The notes under the pieces were generated by a model. It made no database searches, had not been told where the DNA came from, and saw nothing but the letters and a program-made list of their open reading frames with translations. A stretch of DNA of 64,000 nt from Planctomycetota bacterium (GTDB lineage Bacteria > Planctomycetota > Phycisphaerae > Phycisphaerales > UBA5793). The translations under genes were made by a program, and so were the position numbers. The stretch lies in assembly GCA_013112555.1 (NCBI GenBank), contig JABFGK010000001.1, positions 558,001 to 622,000 of the forward strand, written 5' to 3'. Below, piece by piece: positions 1 to 9,452 of the stretch (position 1 is its first letter; the number at the start of each line of letters is the position of its first letter).

Positions 1-1
1 C

Positions 2-1327
2 GAGACCGAGGATCCGGGTCAGGTGCAGTACTACACCTGCGGCATGCATCCGTGGGTGATCCTCCCCAAGCCCGGCGACTGTCCAATCTGTCACATGGCA
101 CTCACTCCGATTGACCCGGATAAGTTCACCGGCGAAATGACAATCGACCCGGTTGTGGTTCAGAACATGGGGGTCCGTATTGCGCCCGTGATCACCGGAC
201 CGTTAACCAAGCGGATCAGGACCGTGGGTACCATCGACTACAACGAACGGGCGGTACGAGATGTAAATATCAAGGTCGCCGGCTGGATTGAGAAGCTCTA
301 TGTTGACTTCATCGGTGCTGGTGTTGAACAGGGAGAGCCTCTGTTTGATCTGTATTCACCGGAACTGTACGCCACACAGGAGCAGTATCTGCTCGCACTG
401 AAAGGTGAAGCGCAGATTACCTCCGAGATCTCGCCGGATGCTGTGCAGGGTGCGGTCGATCTGGTGGAATCCGCACGAACCCGCCTTGAGTACTACGACA
501 TCACCGATGAGCAGATTGCCGCGCTCCAGGAGGCCGGCCACCCTTCTAAGTCCATGACCATTCGCAGTCCTCATACCGGCGTCGTCATTGAAAAACACGC
601 GAACGAGGGAATGAAGGTTGATCCCGGAATGCGGGTCTTTCGAATTGCCGACCTCTCCAGAGTGTGGGTGATGGTCACCCTCTACGAGTCTCAACTCCCG
701 TATGTGAGAGCGGGCCAGACGGCATCCATGGAGCTCCCGTATATCCCCGGCCAGAAGTTTCAGGGCGAAGTGATCTACGTCTACCCATACCTTGATCCCA
801 AAACCCGCGAAGTGCAGCTTCGCCTGGAGTTTGATAACGAATCCGGCATCCTCAAGCCAGGAATGTTTGCCACCGTCGAGCTGGAGAACACGCTGGCGGC
901 AGAGAAGACACTGGTGTCTCGGTCTGCGGTCATTGACACGGGTGAGCGGCAGGTCGCATTCGTCAGTCGGGGGGAAGGCAAATTTGAACCGCGCGACGTC
1001 CGTCTCGGCATCGAGACCGGTGACGGCATGATCGAAGTCATCTCAGGCCTTAAGCCCGGTGAGATGGTGGTTACGTCTGGGCAGTTTCTAATCGATTCTG
1101 AAGCGAAGATCCGCGAGGCTCTGGCTAAAATGATCCGGGGCGACCTTGCCTCTGAACAAAAGGTGACAGCCGAACTGGCCGGGACGAGCGAGGTTGACGA
1201 TCTGCCCGTTCCAGTTTCCGATGCGCTCAACCGGGCATTGACTCATTACCTTGTCATTGGCGACTCGTTGGCTGCGAACACGAAGGACGGTATCGCGGGG
1301 CACGCGCGAAGTGGCAGCGGCGCTTGA
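2..1327 (+). CDS. cusB: CusB-type heavy-metal efflux periplasmic adaptor, 5' partial and frameshifted at the 3' end
   Basis: Membrane-fusion (adaptor) subunit of a heavy-metal RND pump, linking the CusA inner-membrane transporter to an outer-membrane channel. The reading frame is open to the left window edge, so the true start is outside; an internal GTG at 23 is only the first in-window start. Near the N-terminus is a heavy-metal-binding module (YTCGMHP ... PGDCPICHMAL). It is followed by the barrel-sandwich and beta-barrel regions usual for CusB (ADLSRVWVMVTLYESQ, GEVIYVYPYLDPKTREV). The frame ends in a short non-homologous tail (HARSGSGA) just where a DUF3347-like domain has begun (LNRALTHYLVIGDSLA). 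That domain continues in another frame after the GGGG run at 1297-1300, so one extra base there explains the break. cusA follows directly. The call is firm; metal specificity (Cu/Ag versus other) is inferred. Confidence 0.88.
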   Translation, partial: ETEDPGQVQYYTCGMHPWVILPKPGDCPICHMALTPIDPDKFTGEMTIDPVVVQNMGVRIAPVITGPLTKRIRTVGTIDYNERAVRDVNIKVAGWIEKLYVDFIGAGVEQGEPLFDLYSPELYATQEQYLLALKGEAQITSEISPDAVQGAVDLVESARTRLEYYDITDEQIAALQEAGHPSKSMTIRSPHTGVVIEKHANEGMKVDPGMRVFRIADLSRVWVMVTLYESQLPYVRAGQTASMELPYIPGQKFQGEVIYVYPYLDPKTREVQLRLEFDNESGILKPGMFATVELENTLAAEKTLVSRSAVIDTGERQVAFVSRGEGKFEPRDVRLGIETGDGMIEVISGLKPGEMVVTSGQFLIDSEAKIREALAKMIRGDLASEQKVTAELAGTSEVDDLPVPVSDALNRALTHYLVIGDSLAANTKDGIAGHARSGSGA

Positions 1328-1988
1328 CACGCTAGTCACACTGACGATTCCGGCCGACGAACACTTCTGGCACACATATGGGGACGACGTCGCGACTGCC
1401 CGCGCCGGCGCGCTGAAATTGATCGATGTGACGGATATCGCGGATGCTCGACTCGAGTTTGCTGAGGTGAGTACGTCACTGGAATCGCTGCTGATGGCAA
1501 CCGGAGTCCCGCCGAGTTTTGAACATGAGGTTCAGGTGCTGCACTGTCCGATGTATCGCGAAGGGCAGGGCGGAACGATCTGGCTGCAGCCAGCCGGCGA
1601 CGTTCGCAACCCGTATTACGGTTCGACGATGCTCGAGTGCTTTGATGAGCGCAAAGCGCTACCCGTCACCGGAAAGGCCTCACTCGATACTCACGGCAAG
1701 GAATCGATATCAATGGACGGCCACCAGCCAGCGCCGATGGAAATGGAATCAGAAGCCATGCAGGCGCCGGCCGCTACCAATGGTGACATCTACCCGATTG
1801 ACTTCTGCCTTGTGAGCGGCGGCAAACTGGGGTCGATGGGGGCGCCGGTCACGATCGAGTATCAAGGCAGAACACTGAAATTCTGCTGTGCGCAATGTAT
1901 CAGCAGCTTTCACGAAGACCCGGAATTGTATCTTAAGAAACTGGACGAAGCGGCCAGGAATCTCGGCAATGTGCAGGGAGGCCAATGA
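1251..1988 (+). CDS. C-terminal part of the frameshifted CusB-like adaptor (DUF3347-like plus YHS/TRASH-like metal site)
   Basis: Continues the adaptor gene in the +1-shifted frame. Meaningful sequence starts about 1301 (REVAAALDTLVTL) and completes the DUF3347-like helical domain, including VLHCPMYREGQGGTIWLQ and NPYYGSTMLECF. After a Met/His/Glu-rich linker (MDGHQPAPMEMESEAM) comes a YHS/TRASH-like domain. Its cysteines are DFCLVSGGKLGSMG and FCCAQCISSFHEDPELYLKKLD, a pattern of metal-chelating sites fused to copper proteins. The stop lies 3 bases before the cusA start, so both are surely co-transcribed. The listed start (1251) is not a real initiation site. Deleting one G in 1297-1300 joins this to the upstream part in frame. 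Whether this is a true inactivating mutation or a sequencing error cannot be told here. Confidence 0.75.
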   Translation: MSLATRWLRTRRTVSRGTREVAAALDTLVTLTIPADEHFWHTYGDDVATARAGALKLIDVTDIADARLEFAEVSTSLESLLMATGVPPSFEHEVQVLHCPMYREGQGGTIWLQPAGDVRNPYYGSTMLECFDERKALPVTGKASLDTHGKESISMDGHQPAPMEMESEAMQAPAATNGDIYPIDFCLVSGGKLGSMGAPVTIEYQGRTLKFCCAQCISSFHEDPELYLKKLDEAARNLGNVQGGQ

Positions 1989-1991
1989 TCC

Positions 1992-4900
1992 ATGATCGCC
2001 AAACTCATACATTGGTGCGTCAACAACCGGACCATGGTGCTCCTCCTCACTGTGTTTCTGGTGGCTGGGGGCCTCTGGTCTGCTCGCCACATCACAATCG
2101 ACGCCATTCCTGATCTCTCGGATGTCCAGGTGGTTATTCGCACGGAGTATCCCGGGCAGGCCCCTCAGATCGTCGAAGATCAGGTGACCTATCCGCTGAC
2201 CACGGCCATGCTGGCAGTGCCGTACGCGAAAGTGGTTCGTGGCTACAGCATGTTTGGCTCGTCGTTTGTCTACATTATCTTCGAGGACGGGACCGACCTG
2301 TACTGGGCCCGCAGCCGGGTGCTCGAACAACTTAACACGGTGGCCTCGCGTCTGCCCGACGACGTCGCCCCGCAACTCGGCCCCGATGCCACCGGCGTCG
2401 GCTGGATCTATGAGTATATCCTGACCACCGGCCCCTATTGCACGAATCATCCCGACGGCCTGTGGCACGACCCGGAGCAGGACGTCTGGTACGCTGACCG
2501 CGACGATCCAGCGGTTGATGAGGCCATCAGCGAACGCCTGGAGCACCACCGGGTGTTTCCCGAGCCGAAGGTGGTTTACGCAGACCGAGAGGCCAATACA
2601 CGATACGAGTCACTGGGAATGGTACCCGAGGCCAAACGGGACACCGTCGTGCCGATCGTCAGCAATCCCGGCTTTGCATCCTGTCCAGTGGACGGGATGC
2701 CTTTGGTAAGTCCGCAGCAGGATTTATCCGATCTCCGTGGACTGCAGGACTGGTATTTGCGGTACGAACTGACGGCCGTCGAGGGCGTGAGCGAGGTGGC
2801 ACCAATAGGTGGGTTCGTTAAGCAGTACCAGATTGTCGTCGATCCGGTAAAACTGCTTGCCTACAACATTCCATTGCAACACATCAAGATGGCGCTGCGC
2901 CGCTCAAACATTGATGTCGGGGGGCGCCTGATCGAGCAAAGCGAAACCGAGTACATGGTGCGCGGACTCGGTTACCTTGGAACATTGAGTCCGCAGGAAA
3001 TCAATCGTGCCCGAAGCGAGGGACTGACCGTAGAGGATGCACGATCCGAGAGGGTGCTTGAAGAACTCAGAAAGATCGCCCTCGGCACAGGCAGTCTGGG
3101 ATCTCCCATCTATCTGACGGATGTCGCCGAGGTGCGCATCGGACCGGAAATCCGTCGAGGAGTTGCCGAGTGGAACGGAGATGGGGAAGTAGCAGGTGGC
3201 ATCATCGTGATGCGATTTGGGGAGAATGCACAGACAACCATCGAACGAGTTCGCACCAGACTATTTGATCTTGAAGCCGGCCTGCCCGCCGGCGTGGCCA
3301 TTCAGATTGCCTACGACCGCTCCGACCTCATCGAGCGTGCCATTCACACGGTATACTCGACCCTGATCGAGGAGGTACTTGTAGTCTCTCTCGTTATTGT
3401 TGTATTCCTATTACATGCTCGCAGTGCATTTGTGGCCGCATTTGTGTTACCCACCGGCGTGTTGACGACATTGACAATCATGTACTTGTTGGGCATCAAC
3501 GCGAACATTATGTCCCTTGGCGGAATCGCGATTTCAATCGGCGTCATGGTGGATTCGTCGATTGTCATGGTGGAGAATGCACACAAGCACCTGGAACGGT
3601 TCACGGCCGCGCATGGACGCGAGCCGGATCCCCGCGAACGCGTCAGTGTCATCGGTTCTGCGGCGGCAGAAGTGGGTCCGACGCTGTTCTTTTCCCTGCT
3701 GATTATCACGGTCAGTTTTCTTCCAATATTCGTTCTCGGTGAACAATCCGGCAGGCTGTTCCGCCCGCTCGCACTCACGAAAACCTTCGCGATGGGGGCG
3801 GCATCGGTTCTGGCCATCACCATTATTCCGGTACTCATGATCTACTTCATCAGTGAGCGCACGCTTCCGAAGAGATGGCCTCGCGGTTTTCGGTGGGCGA
3901 TGTACGCCTCAGTGATTCTCGTTCCAGCGGCCATTCTGGCATTCGTGCCTTTGCCGCAACTTGAAGACTACCGCATCTGGTTGATTGCCGGCTGGATTGT
4001 TGGCGTCGGCTTAATCATCCTTCCCCAGAAGATTTACTCTGAAGCACGAAATCCGGTGAGCGTACTGCTCCAGAAAATATATCACCCCTTCTTTGTGTTC
4101 GTCATGCAATATCGGTGGCTGACGGTGCTGCTTGCCATGCTGATGATTGCCAGCGCATGGATTCCTTTCCAACGGCTCGGAACGGAATTCATGCCTCCGC
4201 TTGAGGAAGGCGATCTTCTTTATATGCCGACCACTGATCCTGGAATCAGCATGACGAAGGCTCGTGAATTGCTGCAACAAACAGACAAGTTGATCATGCA
4301 ATTTCCGGAAGTGGATACAGTATTTGGCAAGATCGGCAGAGCGGATACGGCAACCGATCCCGCGCCGCCATCCATGATTGAAACAACGATTGTTCTGCAC
4401 CGGGACAAAGAGCGATGGCGCACTCGACCGATCGAACGATTCTACTCGGACTGGCCCGATTGGCTTTCGTGGCTGCCTGAGTTGTTTTGTGACACGACAC
4501 GAACGATCAGCCTTAATGAACTGATCTACGGCTATGAAGTGCCAAATCCGAAGACGGGCGAGGAAATACACGTTCCGGGACTGAATGACGCAGTTCAGAT
4601 TCCCGGCCTAACCAACGCGTGGACAATGCCGATCAAGACCCGGATCGATATGCTCTCGACGGGCATCAAGACTCCAGTGGGCATCAAAATACTGGGACCA
4701 GATCTGCGCACGCTCGCCGACCTGTCAAATCAGGTGGCAAACGTGGTGAAAACTGCTGAGGGGACCGGCGCTTATACGGTGAGCGCGTTTCCGGAGAAAA
4801 GTGTGGGAGGCAACTACTTTGACATCAAGATCAATCGGGATGAGATTGCTCGATATGCTCTTACGATCGGTGATGTCCAGGATGTAATCATGTCTGCGCT

Positions 4901-5804
4901 GGGCGGGATGAATGTCACCATGACCGTCGAAGGGCTTGAGCGTTACCCAGTCAACATTCGTTACCCACACGAACTCCGCGACAACTTGCAGATGCTGCAA
5001 CAGACACTTGTTGCGACGCCGGCCGGCGCGCAAGTCCCGCTGGGGCAATTGGCTGACATGGTTGTTCACAAAGGTCCTCCCATGGTCAAAAGCGAGAATT
5101 CACGTTTGACCAGCTGGGTATTCGTCGATATTGCCGGGATCGATGTGGGAACATACGTCGCGAACGCGCAGCGCGCGGTGGGCAGGCAGGTGTCCCTGCC
5201 GCCGGGGTACACGATTATCTGGTCCGGGCAATATGAGTACATGATGGCTGCCCGAGAACGCCTCATGGTCGCTATACCACTGACCGCAGTCCTCATTGTC
5301 CTGTTGCTCTACGTGGCGACGGGCAGTTGGCTGCGCGTCATGATCGTGCTGCTAGCTGTTCCGTTTAGTTTGGTAGGGGCGGCATGGCTGCTATTTCTGT
5401 TGGACTATAACCTGTCACTTGCAGTGTGGGTCGGCGTAATAGCGCTCGCAGGACTGGACGCCGAAACTGGTCTGGTGATGTTGCTGTATCTGGACAACAG
5501 TTTCGAGCGCTTCCGCTCAGATGGAAGAATGAACTCCACAACTGATCTCTGGCACGCCATTCACGACGGGGCGGTGCAGCGCATTCGGCCAAAATCAATG
5601 ACCGTGATGACCACGTTTATTGGTCTGTTCCCGCTCTTGTGGGCGAGCGGGGCAGGCGCCGACACGATGCGTCGCCTGGCGGCTCCCATGATTGGCGGTC
5701 TAGCGACGAGTTTCATCGCGGAGCTCCTGCTGTACCCCGTGCTATTCTTCATCGCGAAGCGCTTCGCGCTGCGAGGGCAGATCACGACGCGGGAGTCAAC
5801 ATGA
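1992..5804 (+). CDS. cusA: CusA/CzcA-family heavy-metal efflux RND permease with an inserted Cys-containing segment
   Basis: Inner-membrane proton-driven pump (1270 residues) that moves metal ions to the periplasmic adaptor and out of the cell. Family hallmarks are present: the N-terminal TM, PDLSDVQVVIRTEYPGQAPQIVEDQVTYPL, the TM4 motif MVDSSIVMVENAHKHLE, and the second TM block ending ALAGLDAETGLVMLLYL. Normal CusA proteins are about 1040-1050 residues. Here residues about 147-243 form an insert between EYIL and DLSDLRGLQDWYLRYEL. The insert starts with YCTNHPDG and ends with SNPGFASCPVDGMPLV, which looks like the two halves of a heavy-metal-binding domain (CxMHP ... PGxCPxCGMxLV) pulled apart. 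A second inserted stretch between the RND halves (about 620-690) is hydrophobic. The start follows a GCAGGGAGG-type ribosome site in the end of cusB. Function is firm; copper/silver is the likely substrate. Confidence 0.95.
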   Translation: MIAKLIHWCVNNRTMVLLLTVFLVAGGLWSARHITIDAIPDLSDVQVVIRTEYPGQAPQIVEDQVTYPLTTAMLAVPYAKVVRGYSMFGSSFVYIIFEDGTDLYWARSRVLEQLNTVASRLPDDVAPQLGPDATGVGWIYEYILTTGPYCTNHPDGLWHDPEQDVWYADRDDPAVDEAISERLEHHRVFPEPKVVYADREANTRYESLGMVPEAKRDTVVPIVSNPGFASCPVDGMPLVSPQQDLSDLRGLQDWYLRYELTAVEGVSEVAPIGGFVKQYQIVVDPVKLLAYNIPLQHIKMALRRSNIDVGGRLIEQSETEYMVRGLGYLGTLSPQEINRARSEGLTVEDARSERVLEELRKIALGTGSLGSPIYLTDVAEVRIGPEIRRGVAEWNGDGEVAGGIIVMRFGENAQTTIERVRTRLFDLEAGLPAGVAIQIAYDRSDLIERAIHTVYSTLIEEVLVVSLVIVVFLLHARSAFVAAFVLPTGVLTTLTIMYLLGINANIMSLGGIAISIGVMVDSSIVMVENAHKHLERFTAAHGREPDPRERVSVIGSAAAEVGPTLFFSLLIITVSFLPIFVLGEQSGRLFRPLALTKTFAMGAASVLAITIIPVLMIYFISERTLPKRWPRGFRWAMYASVILVPAAILAFVPLPQLEDYRIWLIAGWIVGVGLIILPQKIYSEARNPVSVLLQKIYHPFFVFVMQYRWLTVLLAMLMIASAWIPFQRLGTEFMPPLEEGDLLYMPTTDPGISMTKARELLQQTDKLIMQFPEVDTVFGKIGRADTATDPAPPSMIETTIVLHRDKERWRTRPIERFYSDWPDWLSWLPELFCDTTRTISLNELIYGYEVPNPKTGEEIHVPGLNDAVQIPGLTNAWTMPIKTRIDMLSTGIKTPVGIKILGPDLRTLADLSNQVANVVKTAEGTGAYTVSAFPEKSVGGNYFDIKINRDEIARYALTIGDVQDVIMSALGGMNVTMTVEGLERYPVNIRYPHELRDNLQMLQQTLVATPAGAQVPLGQLADMVVHKGPPMVKSENSRLTSWVFVDIAGIDVGTYVANAQRAVGRQVSLPPGYTIIWSGQYEYMMAARERLMVAIPLTAVLIVLLLYVATGSWLRVMIVLLAVPFSLVGAAWLLFLLDYNLSLAVWVGVIALAGLDAETGLVMLLYLDNSFERFRSDGRMNSTTDLWHAIHDGAVQRIRPKSMTVMTTFIGLFPLLWASGAGADTMRRLAAPMIGGLATSFIAELLLYPVLFFIAKRFALRGQITTREST

Positions 5805-6359
5805 TGGCGACAGGACGCCGAAGGCAGGTCAAAGCAAGGAACAGATTGATGAGCATGTCGGCAGTGCAGTCACGTAAGAAGACGAGGCGCTACTGAACGA
5901 GCGTTCACTCGCATGAAGTGGTCCACCGCCGGAGGCGGTCCAAATTGTCGTTCCCGGCCCGTTTCTCTCGTCTTTCATCAGGCGGATCGCTCGTAATGGT
6001 TCAGCAGCCCGCCGAAAGACGACCGGCGACGCACCGGCCTGATCGTCAACAGGTTGAGACGGGCGGATGTGCTGATCACTCGGGTTAGACGGCGGTCCAG
6101 GCATGCTCCCAGATCGAGTGACCGACCGAGTCCACCCAATAGTCATAACCGGAAACGTCTGCACCCGAGCATTCTGACAGATGGTGCGTCTGACTACGGA
6201 GCGGACTCTGGCGTACCGAACACGATTGTTCGCTCACTATTTCACGTAAAGTACGCTGAACGCGATACTTAGCGTACCCGCCGGTGGTCGGCGATGCAGC
6301 ACGAAATCGCCTCTTAGACCAGTACATACTGGTCTTGGAGCGAATAGGAGCGCTGCACC
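5805..6359 (+). other. Gap with no supported gene
   Basis: A 31-codon Arg/Lys-rich frame (5801-5896) overlaps the cusA stop but has no recognisable relatives. A weak hairpin, ACCGCC (5925-5930) with GGCGGT (5934-5939), may terminate the cus transcript. It lacks a clear T run. The rest reads as decayed DNA. Confidence 0.4.
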
Positions 6360-6608
6360 ATGCCGAAACGTCGTCGCAAGCAAGTCCCCAGTTACTGCAA
6401 ACATCGCGCATCCGGCCAGGCCGTTGTCTATCTCAACGGGCAAAGTGTCTACCTCGGTCCGCACGGCACCGAGGTTTCGAAGGCCGAGTACGATCGCGTC
6501 ATTGCCGAATGGCTGGCCGCGGGACGTATGTACCGGCCATCTGTTCGGCTTTTTCAGCCAGTGTTACGAACAGACGAGCCTGAAGCGGAACAGGCGGAAG
6601 GGAGGTGA
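6360..6608 (+). pseudogene. N-terminal remnant of a planctomycete-type tyrosine recombinase/integrase
   Basis: 82 codons that read like the first segment of recombinases common in planctomycetes (PSYCKHRASGQAVVYLNG, YLGPHGTEVSKAEYDRVIAEWLAAG). That segment precedes the core-binding and catalytic domains in the full proteins. Here the frame stops after RTDEPEAEQAEGR and no catalytic Arg/His/Tyr domain follows in any frame, so this is a truncated remnant. It sits beside a cut-off methyltransferase and IS fragments. The family match is from memory of the motif style and is the main clue to the host phylum. Confidence 0.6.
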
Positions 6609-6908
6609 GCCGGCCGCGACCGCATGATCACCTTATCGGACGTCCCTGCCCGATGGGGAAAAACAATGGACAACGCCTGCCCAGGCGTTATTCTACAACC
6701 CAAGGTGGTCCCTACTTACCTGCGCACACTGGTCCCCTTTTGGATGCGCACTTCCACTCTCGGTTAGCGGGGGTCCGAGCAATGGGTGCTCTCGGGTTCC
6801 AGTTTCAAGAGTTGTGCATGATTAGCCGAACATCGCGCGTTCGGGTGCGGTGCACCGGGTTGGTTCAGCCGCTTGCTCGGCAACCCCAATCTAGAGTACC
6901 ATCCGCAT

Positions 6909-6923
6909 GATATAGCCTATATC
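6909..6923. promoter_or_regulatory. Perfect 15-bp palindrome in an AT-rich gap upstream of the methyltransferase fragment
   Basis: GATATAG-C-CTATATC is a perfect inverted repeat 120 bp upstream of the methyltransferase start. The stretch 6900-6965 is clearly richer in A/T than its surroundings and could hold a promoter or operator. The remainder of 6609-7043 contains no gene I can support. Confidence 0.3.
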
Positions 6924-7043
6924 TTGGCGTATCACAGAGATTTTACCCATACAAATACCATATGACCAAATCTCGGTGCCTATTATTCCCTTCTGCCGAC
7001 GCGCGCATAGTGCAGGAGACGGTATTAGCCGCTGGAGGGCCAA

Positions 7044-7409
7044 ATGACCACCGCGACCCCCAAAGCGAAACTCACCACACGTGGCAGCCGAGCATCGGTG
7101 AAAAACGTCTACAACGTGATCGACTTATTCTGCGGCACAGGGGGCCTCTCCCACGGCATGGAACAGCAGAGCAGCAGGTTCCGAACCGTCGGTGCGATCG
7201 ACCTTCTGCAGGATGCGGCGGACACCACTGCGGCGAACAGCAAGTGGGCCGAGGTGCTATGCGGCGACATCCGCGAGATACGGCCCTCCACGATGGCGAG
7301 GAAGCTCGGTACCAAGGACGTTGCCGTGATCGTCGGCGGGCCGCCGTGCCAGGGTTTCTCTTCCCTGCGACCCTTCCGCGGATCAAACGACGATGATCCG
7401 CGCAACTGA
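7044..7409 (+). pseudogene. DNA (cytosine-5) methyltransferase, N-terminal fragment
   Basis: Encodes the AdoMet-binding half of a C5-cytosine methyltransferase. Motif I is seen as VIDLFCGTGGLSHG and the catalytic motif IV as GGPPCQGFSSL with the nucleophilic Cys. The frame stops right after GSNDDDPRN, where family members continue (usually DPRNxL) into motifs VI-X and the target-recognition domain. None of these follow; an IS3-type fragment starts within about 90 bp. The protein would be inactive. It has a plausible AT-rich promoter zone with a 15-bp palindrome upstream. It may be a relic of a restriction-modification system or orphan methylase. No restriction enzyme is adjacent. Confidence 0.8.
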
Positions 7410-7499
7410 CCCTTCCCCCTAATTCTGATCCAGTTCTAGAGTGGTACTGACGCCTGGATCTGGATCGAGAACTACAACAGGTAGATGGAGGACAAGGTC

Positions 7500-7639
7500 A
7501 TGAGTCAGAGTGGTGGTAGTGCTGGCGGAGGGGGAACCAGTGGGATCAGGAAGCGGTTTATGGCCGAGCAGATCGTCAACAAGCTAGGCAGGCTGAAGTC
7601 CTGATCGCGCAGGGCCAGACGGTGGACCACTTGGCCTGA
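7500..7639 (+). pseudogene. IS3-family orfA (HTH transposase subunit) remnant
   Basis: ATG at 7500 opens a frame giving RKRFMAEQIVNKL and then, after a one-base slip near 7585-7590, QAEVLIAQGQTVDHLA. That is the classic start of the IS3-family OrfA helix-turn-helix protein. The slip puts a stop at 7602-7604, and the shifted frame stops at 7637-7639. The rest of orfA and any orfB are absent here. An orfB fragment of the same family lies on the opposite strand at 12359-13123 and may come from the same kind of element. Confidence 0.6.
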
Positions 7640-7778
7640 TTCTGGGCCTCGGGATGGACCGGCTAACGGCTTTGAAGCCCGAATCCTCGCGTCTCGCCAT
7701 CAGCCAAGTTTGAAAACCGTTCGGATCGGGGAGCTTCAACAATCTGGCCGAACTTCCACGGCCAATCCAGTTCACAGA

Positions 7779-7808
7779 AACGCCCGAGAGCCCGCGCACT
7801 CGGGCGTT
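7779..7808. terminator. 10-bp perfect hairpin, possible terminator of the HAF-repeat gene
   Basis: AACGCCCGAG (7779-7788) pairs exactly with CTCGGGCGTT (7799-7808) across a 10-base loop. It lies about 260 bp beyond the stop of the minus-strand HAF gene. There is no strong T tract, so termination is inferred. Apart from this hairpin, 7640-8068 holds nothing I can identify. Confidence 0.4.
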
Positions 7809-8068
7809 GTCGTAAGTCGTTGCAACCAAAGACTTACGGGTCACCCGGCCAAAACTCCGCGCTCTCTGGTTCGAAACCGGAAGACCGGGGTCCGAGTTGA
7901 AACGTATACGTTCCAATCCGGTGGCCGGAATTCTCGCCTCGAACTCTCTGACTCTCTGGTTGACAGGGAGTCACGATTTAACAGACCCGTCCAATCCGGA
8001 CCCTGCGGCAAAACCGAACTCGTGGGCAGAAGGGGACGGAAACCAAAGTCGCTGGCGGCACCCCCGTA

Positions 8069-8618
8069 TCACTCAAACTTCTGCACCACCAGATTGCTGA
8101 TCGTACACTCCCCCGGTACCACCGCCTGGAACAACAGCGTATCACCTGCGTATTTGCGAGGGACCTTGCCCTTCAGTGTTGCGACACCGTTTCCATCTGC
8201 TACCGCGCTTCCTGCGATTTCCGGGCTTTCGAGTTGCAGCGCATTGACCGTCGCATCGCAACCGGGAATCAGACGACCGCCACTTTGCGCGCTCCAGCAG
8301 AAGTACACGCGCGTGCCCGGCGTGACATTGGAGACTGAAATCTGGTTGACTTCGCCGGCGACACCTGGCATGGCCTCATACAGGTCAAACGACGGATACA
8401 CCGGACTCATGATGAAGGCTCGATTGTAGACGCCTCGATCGCAGAGGCCGACGATCTGTCCAAGGTCGTTGATGCCGTAGGCCGAAGCAAGATGGCTCCA
8501 AAGCGGCGATACTGCAGCAGGAAGCAAGTCCTGCAGAAGCACCATCCCTGTTTCACTTGTCCAAATGAAGGCCCAGATGTCAGGATAGTCATTATAGACA
8601 GCACCTACGACCTGAGTA
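8069..8618 (-). pseudogene. HAF-repeat secreted protein, 3' part (separated by IS insertion)
   Basis: Continues the HAF-repeat gene beyond the IS5-family element. It starts with TQVVGAVYNDYPDIWAFIW and has a further repeat (ASAYGINDLGQIVGLCDRGVYNRAFI). It then has a C-terminal beta-rich region (NQISVSNVTPGTRVYFCWSAQSGG ... GECTISNLVVQKFE) typical of the terminal domain of extracellular planctomycete proteins. It has no start of its own. Removing the element and one TA copy joins both parts in frame as INN-TTQVVGAV. Confidence 0.8.
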
Positions 8619-9452
8619 GAACCTATCCCTAAACCCATTATGTTAGTGTCGGTATAATGTTGCATGGCACTGATACTGACATCGGAACAACTGGACTGGA
8701 TCTGTGAGCGCATCCCCGACCCGCCGAAGAATCCGCTGGGAGGGCGACCGCCGCTGGACAAACGCAAGGCGGTCGGGGGGCATTTTCTGGATCCTCGACA
8801 ACGGCAGCTAAATGGAAGGACCTGCCGAGGCGGTTCGGCAGCAAGAGTGCGGTGCATCGGTACTTTCAACAGTGGGTGCAGGAAGGTGTGTTTGAGCAGA
8901 TTATGCGTGATGCCGGTCGCTGCGTGGAAGAGCGCGGCGAGTACCGGTTGTATGAGAGCTTTGTTGACGGCACCTTCTGCAAGGCGCGCGGGGGTGGCGA
9001 TGGCATTGGCACCACGAAGGCCGGAAAGGGCGTGAAAATCATGGTTCTGGTCGATGCCAGGGGCCTGCCGGTGGCAGTCGACACGATGTCGGCTTCGCCG
9101 CATGAAAGCCGATTGGTGCAGGGGCTGTTCGACTTCATGCTGACCGAGGAGATGCCGCAACGGGTGATCGGCGACAAGGCGTATGACAGCGATCAGCTGG
9201 ATGAGCAACTGGCGAATGAGGGAGTGGAGTTGATCTCGCCGCATCGCTCGAATCGGCGGCCTGAAAACAAGACTCAGGACGGGCGAGCGCTTCGGAGGTA
9301 TAAGAAGCGATGGAGGGTGGAGCGGACGATTGCATGGATTCAACACTTCCGTCGCTTGTGCATTCGCTGGGAGAAGTCGACCATGTTGTTCGCAGGCTTT
9401 CTTCACTTCGCCTGTGCCTTATTATTACTTCGAGAGGTTTAGGGATAGGTTC
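8619..9452 (+). mobile_element. IS5-family insertion sequence with perfect 17-bp ends and TA duplication
   Basis: 834-bp element. The left end GAACCTATCCCTAAACC (8619-8635) is the exact reverse complement of the right end (9436-9452). It is flanked by TA on both sides (8617-8618 and 9453-9454). Excision of the element plus one TA restores an in-frame HAF-repeat protein, which proves the boundaries. It carries one transposase gene in pieces. Intact ends and a clean target site indicate a fairly recent insertion even though the transposase frame is broken. Confidence 0.9.
8664..9442 (+). pseudogene. IS5-family (IS427-like) DDE transposase, frame-disrupted
   Basis: N-terminal frame from 8664 gives SEQLDWICERIPDP and GGRPPLDKRKAVGG. 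The next conserved stretch, IFWILDNGS, is in a different frame after the G6 run near 8777. KWKDLPRRFGSKSAVHRYF and all the rest are in a third frame after AGC-T-AAA near 8808-8812. The catalytic part is complete: YESFVDGTFCKA (first Asp), ERVIGDKAYDSDQL-type second Asp, and RRYKKRWRVERTIAWIQHFRRL with Glu. One shift could be programmed, as in many IS5 elements; two suggest decay. A read-through product would be about 260 residues. Confidence 0.8.

Noticed and set aside
5829..6411. Minus-strand frames of about 110 codons after cusA
   Set aside because: No signal, domain or ribosome site; they overlap the recombinase remnant and look like decay.
7869..7880. GGTTCGAAACC-like T-arm suggesting a tRNA fragment or attachment site
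   Set aside because: No acceptor stem, CCA end or other arms could be folded around it.
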